64,000 nucleotides of DNA, from positions 17,161 to 81,160 of the forward strand of contig NZ_AUHH01000018.1 in assembly GCF_000423085.1 (NCBI RefSeq), read 5' to 3'. Positions 19,750 to 27,968 of the stretch are shown here, piece by piece. Position 1 is the stretch's first letter, and every line of letters starts with the position of its first letter. The notes under the pieces were generated by a model that saw only the letters and a list, made by a program, of their open reading frames with translations, had not been told where the DNA came from and made no database searches. A program made the position numbers and the translations under genes. The stretch comes from Granulicoccus phenolivorans DSM 17626 = NBRC 107789 = JCM 15570 (GTDB taxonomy: Bacteria > Actinomycetota > Actinomycetes > Propionibacteriales > Propionibacteriaceae).

Positions 19750-20277
19750 CTAGAAGATCAGATTCTCGTTGACCGGAATCGAGTTCTCTTCACAGTAGTC
19801 GAGATACATGTTCAGGAATGAGAAGACGTCCATCGTCTTCAGGTGACGATCCTGCTCGTCGTAGAGGTCCAACGCGCCCTGCACGAAGAAGAGCGTCTTC
19901 ATGCCGGTGTCGCTGGTGAGCGTGTGGATCACGCCCGGGTTCTCCTGGACGAAGTCCCCCTCCTGCGCGAGCCAGTCGTACTCCTCGTAGCGCCAGCTTC
20001 CCTCCAGGGTGTACGCCGAGACCGGGCCGCGATGGCGGTGACGTCCGATCCCGCCCGGCCCCTTGGACCACAGGATGTTCACATACAGCGAGTTCCGCAC
20101 GTCGAAGCGGAGCGGCTTGAGGAACACGTCGCCGGACGCCCCGACCCAGGGGTGGAAGAGAGACTCGTCGGTGCCCATGTAGATGTCCTGCACACCATGT
20201 TCCAGGTGCCTCTTCAGGACACGCTTCTCCACATCATCCAGGATGCTGTCCGGGTTGTCGTACGGGTTCTTGATCAT
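19750..20277 (-). CDS. Cupin dioxygenase, 2,4'-dihydroxyacetophenone dioxygenase-like
   Basis: A 175-residue single-domain cupin. The first cupin motif is GRHRHRGPVSAYTLEG (His ligands and Glu), and the second is GDFVQENPGVIHTL with the third His. This arrangement and the surrounding sequence resemble the 2,4'-dihydroxyacetophenone dioxygenase/acetylacetone dioxygenase group, which cleave C-C bonds next to ketones with non-haem iron. The true substrate is unknown. It is divergent from the GAF-Fis regulator and shares a dyad-containing intergenic region with it. Confidence 0.75.
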   Translation of the reverse strand: MIKNPYDNPDSILDDVEKRVLKRHLEHGVQDIYMGTDESLFHPWVGASGDVFLKPLRFDVRNSLYVNILWSKGPGGIGRHRHRGPVSAYTLEGSWRYEEYDWLAQEGDFVQENPGVIHTLTSDTGMKTLFFVQGALDLYDEQDRHLKTMDVFSFLNMYLDYCEENSIPVNENLIF

Positions 20278-20416
20278 TGAAACCTCCGAGGTTCATTGTT
20301 TGCCGACGTTGGCAATGCGGGTCCACTGGGCCGCGGCGACTGGGCGTTCTGCCCGACGCCGTGGCGTGGTTATCCTCGCCGCAGGCAGACCCGATTCCGG
20401 GGGCTCAGGAGCTTCT

Positions 20417-20433
20417 TGTTCACAAGTTGAACA
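20417..20433. promoter_or_regulatory. Dyad operator between the cupin and regulator genes
   Basis: TGTTCA-CAAGT-TGAACA is a perfect inverted repeat with 6-bp arms and a 5-nt spacer, in the 250-bp divergent gap, 140 nt from the cupin start and 95 nt from the regulator start. It has the size expected for a Fis-type dimeric activator such as the adjacent regulator. An AT-rich patch near 20471-20505 could hold promoters. Confidence 0.5.
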
Positions 20434-20527
20434 TCTTCGGTCTCCCCTCTGGTCTGTGGTCCTGCCGCGCGAATAAAATCCTTGGGTTCCGGAATTTTTG
20501 ACCGAGTGATCACACCGAGGGGGTTCC

Positions 20528-21607
20528 GTGCCATCCATTGACCGCGCCGGCCTCGCCCGGCCAGCCAGGCCCGACATCATCAGGTCCTGGGGTCGATCCC
20601 GATTGAATGGGGTGGACTCGACCCGCCTCGAGATCGACCGGACCGAAGCCGATGTGGACTCCAGTTTCGTCACGGCAGCAGCTCCGGTCCTTCTGTCGGT
20701 AACGGATATGCTGGCGGGCACCTCGACGTCACTCGCCCTCGCCGACCCCTCCGGGGTGGTGAGCTGGCGGTGGCAATCGGATTCGTCGATCACCGCGTTG
20801 CTCGATCGTTCGGAGTTCGAACTCGGATCACACTTCGCGGAACCCTGTGCGGGCACGAACGGCATCGGACTGGCAATCGCAAGCCGACGCCCCGTGCGGG
20901 TCATCGGGGCCGAGCACTACAAGCAGATGTGGGACGTCTGGGCCTGCTTCGCGGCGCCGGTGGCGGACCCGATCACCGGCCAGATGGCCGGCCTGGTGAA
21001 CATCACCTGCCGGGCCGAGTCTGCCAACCACTTCCTTGCGGTCGCGCTGCGATCCCTCACCGATCGCATCGGCGTTGCCCTGCGCGATGCCGCAGCCCCG
21101 CGACAGCACCGGCTGTTGGAAGCTTGTCTCCGGTTCCGCGCATCCACCAGGCGGGCGGTGGTCGCCCTGGACCGGACGTTGCTGCTGGCCGACGACAGAG
21201 CAGCGTCCTTTCACCTTGATCGGGCCCAGGTGTGGTCGGCGATCGTCGAAGCCGGCCCGTACGCCCGCATGGTCACCCTCCCCGGAGGACTCACCGCCGA
21301 GCTCTATCCGGTGGCGCCTCGATCCCTCTCCCACGGGGTAGTACTGGTGCTGGGACCGAACACTGGTTCCCGAACCCTGCCGGACTCGGGCGGGGCGGGC
21401 TCAGGCGGGGCGCGCTCGAGCGGGGCGGGCTCGCCCCAGAGCGTCCCGACGCGAATGCCGAGCACGCCGTTGCAGCAGGCCGAGGCGGACATCATCCGGC
21501 AGGTGCTCGTTGAATGCGGCGGGAACAAGTCCGAGGCCGCGGAGCGACTCGGTATCTCGCGGGGAACGCTGTACCAGCGGCTGCGGCGCTATGGCATCGC
21601 CGGATGA
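20528..21607 (+). CDS. GAF-domain, Fis-type HTH regulator (AcoR-like without AAA+ domain)
   Basis: A 359-residue regulator. The N-terminal half (~40-190) is the sensor region of the AcoR/MimR type, including the motif SHFAEPCAGTNGIGLA and a GAF-like fold. The C-terminal ~45 residues form a Fis-type HTH (NKSEAAERLGISRGTLYQRL). The sigma-54-interacting AAA+ module found in proteobacterial AcoR is absent, as in many actinobacterial members. A low-complexity Gly/Ser/Ala linker (~290-310) joins the halves. It probably activates the divergent cupin gene and the downstream SDR in response to a ketone or alcohol; the inducer is inference. Confidence 0.85.
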   Translation: MPSIDRAGLARPARPDIIRSWGRSRLNGVDSTRLEIDRTEADVDSSFVTAAAPVLLSVTDMLAGTSTSLALADPSGVVSWRWQSDSSITALLDRSEFELGSHFAEPCAGTNGIGLAIASRRPVRVIGAEHYKQMWDVWACFAAPVADPITGQMAGLVNITCRAESANHFLAVALRSLTDRIGVALRDAAAPRQHRLLEACLRFRASTRRAVVALDRTLLLADDRAASFHLDRAQVWSAIVEAGPYARMVTLPGGLTAELYPVAPRSLSHGVVLVLGPNTGSRTLPDSGGAGSGGARSSGAGSPQSVPTRMPSTPLQQAEADIIRQVLVECGGNKSEAAERLGISRGTLYQRLRRYGIAG

Positions 21608-21714
21608 TCGGTGTTCAAGTCCTGCACAATCGGCTCCCGGGGCGACAATCCGGTGACGTTTCGAACTAGGTTCGCGGATACCAACGCAGGTCAGTGAGAT
21701 CGAGGAGGATCTTC

Positions 21715-22449
21715 GTGTCGACTTTTTCCCAAGAACTTTTTGCTGGCAAGACCGCGATCGTCACCGGTGGTACGTCCGGGCTCGGAGCTGGATCGGCCCA
21801 GTACCTCGCCGAGCTCGGGGCCACCGTCTACGCCGTCGGCCTCGGTTCGGACAAGGTGACCTTTCCCGAGCATCTGGACATCCGCGTGCGCGAGGTCGAC
21901 GTGACCAACGATGAGCACCTGATGTCGTTGTACTCGGAGCTGGACTCCCTGGACATCCTCATGCCTGCCGCTGGCATCAGCATGGGGGATCGCGAGCTGG
22001 AGTGGGAACCCTTCAACAAGGTGTTGGCCATTCAGCTCAACGGTGTCTATCGCACGATCCAGTTGGCGCATCCCCTTCTCGCCGCGCACGGCGGGTCCAT
22101 CGTGATGGTTGCCTCGATGTACTCGTTCTTCGGAGGCGGCAAGCGCGCCGCGTATTCAGCAGCCAAGGGCGGGATCACGCAGTTGACCAAGTCTCTGGCC
22201 GAGGCGTACGCCCCCGACCACATCCGCGTCAACGCCATCGCGCCCGGATGGATCGACACCCCGTTGCTGGCGCCGCTCAAGGCTGATCAGGCGCTCAGTG
22301 ACCGGATCCTCTCGCGCACCCCGTTGGGACGCTACGGCACCCCGGAGGAAATCGGTAAGGTCACCGCATTCCTCGCCTCCGACGCTGCATCCTTCATCAC
22401 CGGAGTCGTCCTCCCCGTCGACGGTGGCTATCTCGTCACAGGAATCTGA
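21715..22449 (+). CDS. Short-chain dehydrogenase/reductase (classical SDR)
   Basis: A 244-residue classical SDR: cofactor loop TGGTSGLGAG, NAG-equivalent PAAGIS, catalytic Ser in VASMYSFFGGG, YSAAKGG with the Tyr/Lys pair, and the C-terminal GVVLPVDGGYLVTGI. The GTG at 21715 has GAGGAGG 6 nt upstream and is preferred to an in-frame GTG at 21694. It lies 107 nt after the regulator on the same strand inside the island. Oxidation of a secondary alcohol that feeds the cupin dioxygenase is a plausible but untested link. Confidence 0.85.
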   Translation: MSTFSQELFAGKTAIVTGGTSGLGAGSAQYLAELGATVYAVGLGSDKVTFPEHLDIRVREVDVTNDEHLMSLYSELDSLDILMPAAGISMGDRELEWEPFNKVLAIQLNGVYRTIQLAHPLLAAHGGSIVMVASMYSFFGGGKRAAYSAAKGGITQLTKSLAEAYAPDHIRVNAIAPGWIDTPLLAPLKADQALSDRILSRTPLGRYGTPEEIGKVTAFLASDAASFITGVVLPVDGGYLVTGI

Positions 22450-22498
22450 GCCTGCAGCCACCTGCACCTCGGGCCGTCTGGCCAGGACAGAGCCCTGC

Positions 22499-22612
22499 TG
22501 ATGGGTACCAGATGCGTACCGAGGATCCGGGAAGCAGAAATCCCCTGTCAGAACCATGTTCTGACAGGGGAATCGACTTGTAGCCCCGACGGGATTCGAA
22601 CCCGCGCTACCG
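22499..22612. repeat. Right copy of the 114-bp direct repeat, overlapping intact tRNA-Glu
   Basis: Matches 19491-19604 at 110 of 114 positions; the four differences all lie outside the tRNA and its hairpin arms. It comprises the terminator region and the 3' 32 nt of the tRNA-Glu gene. Confidence 0.9.
22542..22570 (-). terminator. tRNA-Glu terminator
   Basis: Arms 22542-22554 and 22558-22570 form a perfect 13-bp stem with a CAT loop, beginning 10 nt after the 3' end of tRNA-Glu on the minus strand and followed by the T-richer ATTTCTGCTTC. Confidence 0.85.
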
Positions 22613-22653
22613 CCGTGAGAGGGCGGCGTGCTAGGCCGCTACACAACGGGGCC
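22581..22653 (-). tRNA. tRNA-Glu(CTC)
   Basis: 73 nt, read on the minus strand. It folds into a standard cloverleaf: acceptor GGCCCCG pairs with CGGGGCT via one G-U, the anticodon loop is CTCTCAC (anticodon CTC, reading GAG), and the T-arm contains GGTTCGAATCC. CCA is not encoded. It is the probable integration or duplication target for the segment to its 3' side. Confidence 0.97.
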
Positions 22654-22717
22654 CTAGCCCGAAGAACATATCAGCACAGTCAGCTGACTGCAAATCCTGC
22701 GCTGATGCTCTTCCGCG

Positions 22718-22789
22718 CAGGGGTACCAGGACTCGAACCTAGACTAACTGAACCAGAATCAGTCGGGCTGCCAATTACCCCATACCCCT
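22718..22789 (-). tRNA. tRNA-Gln(CTG)
   Basis: 72 nt, minus strand. The acceptor AGGGGTA pairs with TACCCCT, the anticodon loop TTCTGGT gives anticodon CTG (codon CAG), and the T-arm is AGGTTCGAGTCCT. It lies 64 nt upstream of tRNA-Glu on the same strand, so both may be made from one transcript. It is a substrate of the GlnRS encoded at 0.8 kb. CCA is not encoded. Confidence 0.96.
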
Positions 22790-22964
22790 CTGCGCCACCG
22801 GTTCTTAACGCCCCGGCAACGAGGAATAACATTAGTGGATGATGCCGCCGCTCGCAAATCGGCGCGTCGCCTGATCCACGGTGCCCGCGTGGGGTGCTTC
22901 GCTCCTCAGCTCAATGTACCCACCCGGAGCTGTTCGGGAGGACCGAGCTTCGGTTCGGTCAGGC

Positions 22965-23031
22965 AGCGTCACCGTTGGGTAGGCAGCTTCGGTGCGCCGT
23001 GACGCTGGGTTTCCGATGCCGACGTTGGGTG
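22965..23031 (+). repeat. Solitary diverged copy of the window-end repeat unit
   Basis: In the gene-free stretch 22790-23149, this segment aligns without gaps to 63165-63231 at about two thirds of positions, with a conserved AGCGTCACC start and an exact GTCGGTGCGCC-like core (TTCGGTGCGCC here). It suggests a dispersed repeat family. The remainder of the stretch shows no gene; it must include the promoters of the tRNAs and of arfB. Confidence 0.5.
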
Positions 23032-23149
23032 GGTGTGGTGAAGCTCGATCCGGGAGGCCGGGGCAGGCGTACGAGCGGCGACCCGGGCGGCATCGTGGAA
23101 TGAGGCACCAGAATCGGCAGTCCGTCCCGATTTCGTCCACACTGGTCGG

Positions 23150-23608
23150 GTGAGCTTGCCGGGAGGAGACCTGATCGTACGCCCCGGCCCGGGCGTACCC
23201 AGGGGTCTCACCATCCCGGCAGCGGAGTTGGACGAGCGATTCTCCCGCTCGGGCGGACCGGGTGGACAAGGGGTGAACACCACCGACAGCCGGGTGGAGT
23301 TGCTGTTCGAGCCGGCCGCCTCGAGCGCTTTCACCCAGGCCCAGCGGGACCGCATCCTCACCGCCCTGGCCGACCGACTCGTGCACGATCGGATCTCGAT
23401 CGTCGCCTCCGAGTACCGCAGCCAGTTCCGGAACCGGGCAGCGGCGCGCGAGCGGCTGGCCGACCTGCTGCGCCGAGCCCTGGCCCCGCCCCCGCCGACG
23501 CGCCGAGCCACCAAGCGCACCCGCGGGTCGCAGGTGCGGCGACTGGAGACCAAGCGTCGCCGCGGGGAGATCAAGGCCGGCCGCAGAATGCCCAGGGACA
23601 CCGGCTAG
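23150..23608 (+). CDS. arfB: ArfB-like ribosome rescue peptidyl-tRNA hydrolase
   Basis: A 152-residue protein with the release-factor catalytic loop SGGPGGQGVN (GGQ at residues 38-40), followed by a helical linker and a very basic C-terminal tail (KRTRGSQVRRLETKRRRGEIKAGRR region). ArfB (YaeJ) enters the empty mRNA channel of stalled ribosomes with this tail and hydrolyses peptidyl-tRNA. Length and layout are standard. The start is GTG at 23150. Confidence 0.92.
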   Translation: MSLPGGDLIVRPGPGVPRGLTIPAAELDERFSRSGGPGGQGVNTTDSRVELLFEPAASSAFTQAQRDRILTALADRLVHDRISIVASEYRSQFRNRAAARERLADLLRRALAPPPPTRRATKRTRGSQVRRLETKRRRGEIKAGRRMPRDTG

Positions 23609-23688
23609 CTCGACTGACCGGAGCCCGCTGCGGGCCGGGTGGCGCCGGCGCATGACCCAGCCACTCCACCCGTCACGATGACAGTGCA

Positions 23689-24954
23689 TCACTGCTGGCT
23701 GTCGCCCCCGGCGGAGGACAGATCGATTGCGCGGGCAACGGTGGTGAGGTCTGGGCCGGATGCCTCTGGGCCCAGCAGATCACGGGTCACCGCCACCCTG
23801 ATCTCCCGCGCCAGAGAGGTCGGCCCCTCGACCACCAGCTCCCGACCTTGGGTCAGGAGCACCGCGTCGTCGGGGCGGACCTGCGTCAGATCGAATGCCT
23901 TCCGGCGAGGCCACCACTCCGGAAAGTGCTTTTCCGGTCCGGCGCCCTTGATCCGGGTCAGGCTGATCGTCGCCGTGCGGGCGTCGGCATCGATACTCCC
24001 GACTTGGATACGGGTCAGACCCAATCCCAGAGAGGCGGGCGGCTCCGGAAAACCATCGATCCCGCTCTTGCTCCCGGCACGCCACGTGAAGTTCCCCGCA
24101 CTATCGGCGACCAGGTAGGAGCGGCCTCCCTCGAACACGTGAACCAGGACAACCGGGTCTTCGCCGATACCGACGTCCCATCGCTCAGGGACCCGAAGCT
24201 CGATGAAATACTCACCGAATCGCGCTGCCAGATAGCCCTCTCGTTCACGCTGGTGGAGCGGTCGCAGGGAGATGGTGACGTCGACATCACCGGCCTCGTT
24301 CCACACGCGCGACTCATCGAGCCACCCCAAACTCCACATATTGGCCGCGTTCATCCCTGGCCCCACGCCATAGACGGGGCGACCGTTCGGGGCAATCTGG
24401 TTCATCTGAGAATCCGGATTGATCCCGATGGTGGTGGTATCCGGCCCCGTGCTCATAATGTCCCAGGGGTCCTGATATTCGGCCTCCGATCCCAGCATGC
24501 GCGAGTGATTGAGCCCGTAGACGTGCCCCATCTCCTGACCGATGAGGGAGGGGGCAAGACCGGCCATGGCGAGATTCTTTCCGTCATCACCCCCGACAGC
24601 GCCACCGGGGCCCCCGAACAGGTCCAGGGCCCGATTCAGGACAACAAGGGTGTTGAAGTTGTCCATGTCGACGCCGGCCTGACGCGCGGCTGCCTTGGCG
24701 TCAGCGAGCAGCTTGTCGCGACCTGCCGGGTTCGCCCCCGAGCCGGTGTAGTCATCGGTAAGTTCGAACCAGCCGTACACCGCCGAGTCGGCCAACACGG
24801 CCTTCCCGTAGGACATGTCGGTCCAGAAATCGAACATTCCACCGGTACCGGCTCCGGCCTTTGTGAAAAACCGTTCGTACCATTCTTTGGTGTGTGGCTG
24901 AGATCGGTCTGCGGGAAAATTGACCAAAAGAATTGCCCATGGCTTGGCAGTCAC
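23689..24954 (-). CDS. Metalloprotease-like protein with altered zinc motif (QExxHxxGxxH)
   Basis: A 421-residue protein without a signal peptide. The N-terminal half resembles M6/reprolysin-like zinc proteases: a central LIGQEMGHVYGLNHS followed by DPWDIMSTG, which looks like a Met-turn. The expected HExxHxxGxxH lacks its first His, which is Gln (codon CAG, one base from His), while the other two His and the Glu remain. The C-terminal half (~230-421) is beta-rich and unassigned. It could be a pseudoprotease, a variant-ligand enzyme or a member of a family with Q as norm. The GTG start is preceded by AGAGG. Confidence 0.55.
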   Translation of the reverse strand: MTAKPWAILLVNFPADRSQPHTKEWYERFFTKAGAGTGGMFDFWTDMSYGKAVLADSAVYGWFELTDDYTGSGANPAGRDKLLADAKAAARQAGVDMDNFNTLVVLNRALDLFGGPGGAVGGDDGKNLAMAGLAPSLIGQEMGHVYGLNHSRMLGSEAEYQDPWDIMSTGPDTTTIGINPDSQMNQIAPNGRPVYGVGPGMNAANMWSLGWLDESRVWNEAGDVDVTISLRPLHQREREGYLAARFGEYFIELRVPERWDVGIGEDPVVLVHVFEGGRSYLVADSAGNFTWRAGSKSGIDGFPEPPASLGLGLTRIQVGSIDADARTATISLTRIKGAGPEKHFPEWWPRRKAFDLTQVRPDDAVLLTQGRELVVEGPTSLAREIRVAVTRDLLGPEASGPDLTTVARAIDLSSAGGDSQQ

Positions 24955-25326
24955 GGCACACCTCTGTCCGCTCGAAGATAACCACAGGCTATTCCCGCGG
25001 AATGCGACCAGACCAGAGCTACGGATGCCAGATATTCAGCGGACAAAATTCTGTGGCCAGGGTCGCTTCGTGGCCAATGACCAGCTCGCAGGATCAGCCG
25101 CAGGCAAAACGTCCGCCACCGGTCCCGCGACAGCAGTGACCACCCCGCAGGCCGAAGCGCTTCCCGTGCCGGGCCTCGGTGACGCGCCGCCGGTTGGGCC
25201 GGATACCGTCGTTCTCGGTGCAGCAGAACTCACCGAGGACCACCAAAGTGCCGCTGACTGGACGCGATCACATTCTGGTGCACCAAAAACGACGCTCGCC
25301 GGAGTAGGTCACCGCCTGGCGATCGG
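24955..25326. other. Gene-free spacer of about 370 bp
   Basis: This lies between the start of the metalloprotease-like gene and the stop of the UvrA-like gene, both on the minus strand. It should contain the promoter of the former; an AT-richer patch near 24975-24995 (minus strand TTATCT) is the best candidate -10. No convincing coding frame, RNA or repeat was found in the rest. Confidence 0.4.
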
Positions 25327-27837
25327 CTACGGCGACTCGACCACCGCCGCCGACAGATCCATCTGTCGGGCCAGATAGCGGCCGGTGAGCGAGGCCGGGT
25401 CAGCGGCCACCTGCGCGGGCGTTCCGGTGGCCACGATCCGGCCGCCGTCCTCCCCGCCGCCGGGGCCCAGGTCGATCACCAGGTCCGCGTTCGCGATCAG
25501 GTCCAGGTCGTGCTCGATCACGATGACGGTGGCGCCGCGGCCGGTGAGTCGGCGCAGGACCGCCAGCAGGGTGCGTACATCCAGCGGATGCAGCCCCACG
25601 CTCGGTTCGTCGAGCACGAACAGGGCATCGCGCTGGTCCTTGTGCAACTGGTTCACCAGCTTCAGCCGCTGGGCCTCCCCGCCCGACAGCGCCGGGGTCG
25701 CCTCGCCAAGGGTGAGGTAGCCGAGCCCGAGCTCAGCCAGGCCGGCCAGCCGCTTGTGCACCCGGGACAGATCCTCGGTGTGGGCCAGCGCCTCGCGTAC
25801 GGTGCACCCCAGCAGCGCGGGCAACGAGATCCCGTCGCGCAGGTACCGGTCGGCGGCCGGCGCGAATCGGCTGCCGCCGCACTCGGGGCACACGATGTCG
25901 ACATCGGGCAGGAACTGGACGTCGAGAGAGACCTCGCCGGTCCCCTCACAGCGTGGACAGGACAGCGAGCCGGTGTTGTAGGAGAAATCGGAGGCGGTGA
26001 GCCCGTCGGCCCGGGCGGCGTCGGTGCTCGCGTACGCCTTGCGCAGCTCATCCATCACCCCGGAGTAGGTGGCGACGGTCGAGCGCACGTTGAGCCCGAT
26101 CGGGGTGGCGTCGACCACCTGGGCCCTGAGCCCCGCCGGCGTGTCCAGCGTACGCACGTGGTCCGGCAGCGCGGTGCCGTTCGCCCGGGCCTGCAGGGCG
26201 GGGACCAGCGAGTCCAGGATCAGGGTGGTCTTGCCCGACCCGGACATCCCGGTCACCGCGGTCAGCCGGCCCAGCGGCACCGCGATGTCGAGGCTGTGGA
26301 CGGTATGGATCGGCGCGGTCGCCAGCCGGATCGCGCCGTGCTCGAAGACCGTGTCCGGCGCAACGACCGGCCCCACGACGACCGGTTCGGTACCGGCCAG
26401 AAACCCACCGAGCAACGATTCGGGCGCCGCGGCCACGGTATCCGGGTCGCCCGCGGCGATCACCGTGCCGCCCTCGGTGCCCGAGCCGGGCCCGATCTCG
26501 ATCAGCCAGTCCGCCTCGCGCAAGATCTGCACATCGTGATCGACGAAGACCACCGAGTTCCCGTCGGCGAGCAGGTCCCGCATCACCCCGAGCAGGCCGT
26601 CGACGTTGGCCGGATGCAACCCGATCGAGGGTTCGTCGAGCACGTAGAGGACCCCAGTCGTGCGATTGCGGACCGCCCGAGCCAACTGGGCCCGCTGCCG
26701 CTCCCCGGTCGACAGGGACGCCCCGGCCCGGTCCAGCGCCAGGTAGCCCAGGCCCAGATCGACCAACCGCCGGGCCATCCCGACCAGGGTCTCGATCAGT
26801 GCGGCGGCCATCTCCTGCATGTCGGCGGGCAGTGTGTCGGGGATGCTCGGTACCCAGGCGAGCAGGTGATCCAGGGTCAGCGCGGTGGCCTCGGCCAGGT
26901 TCCGCTCCCCGATCCGGGGAGCCCGGGCCGCCGGGCTGAGTCGCGTACCGGCGCAGTCGGGGCAGGTGCCCTCGCGCAGGAACCGGCTGACCTTGGCCAG
27001 GCGCTTCTCGGTGTCGGCACGCTGCAGTTCCTTGGTCACCGTCAGCCGGGCATTGCGGAAGGTGAAATCGAGTTCGTGCAGCCCCTTCTTGCTGGTGACC
27101 GTGATGTGCTTCTTCTCCTCCGGCCCGGCCAGGACGATCTCGCGCTCCGCGTCGGTCAGGTCACGCCACGGCACGTCGGTGCGCACGCCGAACTCCCGGA
27201 CGATGTCGGGCTGCACGTTGAACCCGAACATCTGCCACGGCGCCACCGCTCCCTGGTCGATGGTCTTGGTCGGATCGGGCACCAGGGCGGCATCGTCGAC
27301 GGTACGCACCACCCCGAGCCCCTGACACCGCGGACAGGCCCCGGTGGAGTTGAACGACAGCGCCTCCGCACCGGGTGCCTGCACCGTCGCGCCGCATTCG
27401 GGACAGGTGAAGGGCACCTCGGCGGCCACGTCGATGGTCGGCGGGACCCGATGCCCGTTGGGGCACAGGTGCGCGGCGAGCCGGGAGAACATCAGCCGCA
27501 GCACGTTGAGCAGTTCGGTGGTGGTCCCGAAGGTGGAGCGCACCCCCGGTACGCCGGGCCGCTGCCGCAGCGCCAGGGCCGCGGGGACATGTTCGATCGA
27601 GTCGACCGCGGCCCGCGGGGCATGCGACATCCGGCGCCGGGTGTAGGTCGACAACGCCTCGATGTAGCGCCGCGAGCCCTCGGCGTACAGCACTCCGAGC
27701 GCCAGCGACGACTTGCCCGAACCCGACACTCCCCCGATCCCCACCAGGACATGCAGCGGAATGTCGACGTCGACCGCGCGCAGGTTGTGCACCCGCGCGC
27801 CGCGGACCTCGATGCGGTCGGGCTGGGACCGGGTCAT
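25327..27837 (-). CDS. UvrA-family ABC ATPase (shortened UvrA-like paralogue)
   Basis: 836 residues, shorter than housekeeping UvrA (~950). It has two ABC modules: Walker A GGVSGSGKSSLALGVLY near residue 38 and GMSGSGKTTLILD in the second half, signatures LSTGERQRAQLARA and LSGGEAQRLKLVN, and Walker B VLYVLDEPSIGLHP and LFVLDEPSVGLHP. Zn-finger Cys pairs include CPECG/CPRCQG and CPRCEG/CPECGG. Such paralogues (UvrA2, DrrC-like) associate with drug or DNA-damage tolerance rather than core repair. The ATG at 27837 starts the conserved region (MTRSQPDRIEVRGAR); the frame stays open another 480 nt upstream, but that part crosses the palindromic repeat and looks non-coding. Confidence 0.88.
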   Translation of the reverse strand: MTRSQPDRIEVRGARVHNLRAVDVDIPLHVLVGIGGVSGSGKSSLALGVLYAEGSRRYIEALSTYTRRRMSHAPRAAVDSIEHVPAALALRQRPGVPGVRSTFGTTTELLNVLRLMFSRLAAHLCPNGHRVPPTIDVAAEVPFTCPECGATVQAPGAEALSFNSTGACPRCQGLGVVRTVDDAALVPDPTKTIDQGAVAPWQMFGFNVQPDIVREFGVRTDVPWRDLTDAEREIVLAGPEEKKHITVTSKKGLHELDFTFRNARLTVTKELQRADTEKRLAKVSRFLREGTCPDCAGTRLSPAARAPRIGERNLAEATALTLDHLLAWVPSIPDTLPADMQEMAAALIETLVGMARRLVDLGLGYLALDRAGASLSTGERQRAQLARAVRNRTTGVLYVLDEPSIGLHPANVDGLLGVMRDLLADGNSVVFVDHDVQILREADWLIEIGPGSGTEGGTVIAAGDPDTVAAAPESLLGGFLAGTEPVVVGPVVAPDTVFEHGAIRLATAPIHTVHSLDIAVPLGRLTAVTGMSGSGKTTLILDSLVPALQARANGTALPDHVRTLDTPAGLRAQVVDATPIGLNVRSTVATYSGVMDELRKAYASTDAARADGLTASDFSYNTGSLSCPRCEGTGEVSLDVQFLPDVDIVCPECGGSRFAPAADRYLRDGISLPALLGCTVREALAHTEDLSRVHKRLAGLAELGLGYLTLGEATPALSGGEAQRLKLVNQLHKDQRDALFVLDEPSVGLHPLDVRTLLAVLRRLTGRGATVIVIEHDLDLIANADLVIDLGPGGGEDGGRIVATGTPAQVAADPASLTGRYLARQMDLSAAVVESP

Positions 27838-27968
27838 CGTCGACCCGCTCGACGCCGGCCCGCCCGCGGGATCCCGGTCACCTGCGCCATCGACTCCTCC
27901 TGCCGTTGCCCTGCCCGGCCACTGTAGACCGGTGCCGGCGCGAGGCCGGCGCGGTGCCGGCCGCATGG

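Larger units (their letters stand above)
19605..22498. mobile_element. Putative small tRNA-Glu-associated genomic island (no integrase visible)
   Basis: The segment lies between a truncated tRNA-Glu 3' end and the intact tRNA-Glu, the geometry left by site-specific integration at a tRNA 3' end. It holds a cupin dioxygenase, an AcoR-like regulator and an SDR, and looks less GC-rich than the flanks. No integrase, transposase or inverted terminal repeats are seen, so it is either a decayed element or a duplication product. Confidence 0.6.

Noticed and set aside
19605..22498. Phage or ICE with integrase
   Set aside because: No integrase, excisionase or transposase gene was found inside the repeats, so only an island or cassette is claimed.
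22156..22557. Minus-strand frame starting in the tRNA-Glu terminator
   Set aside because: Its first residues repeat the terminator-derived sequence seen at 19.5 kb; the rest is antisense to the island SDR.
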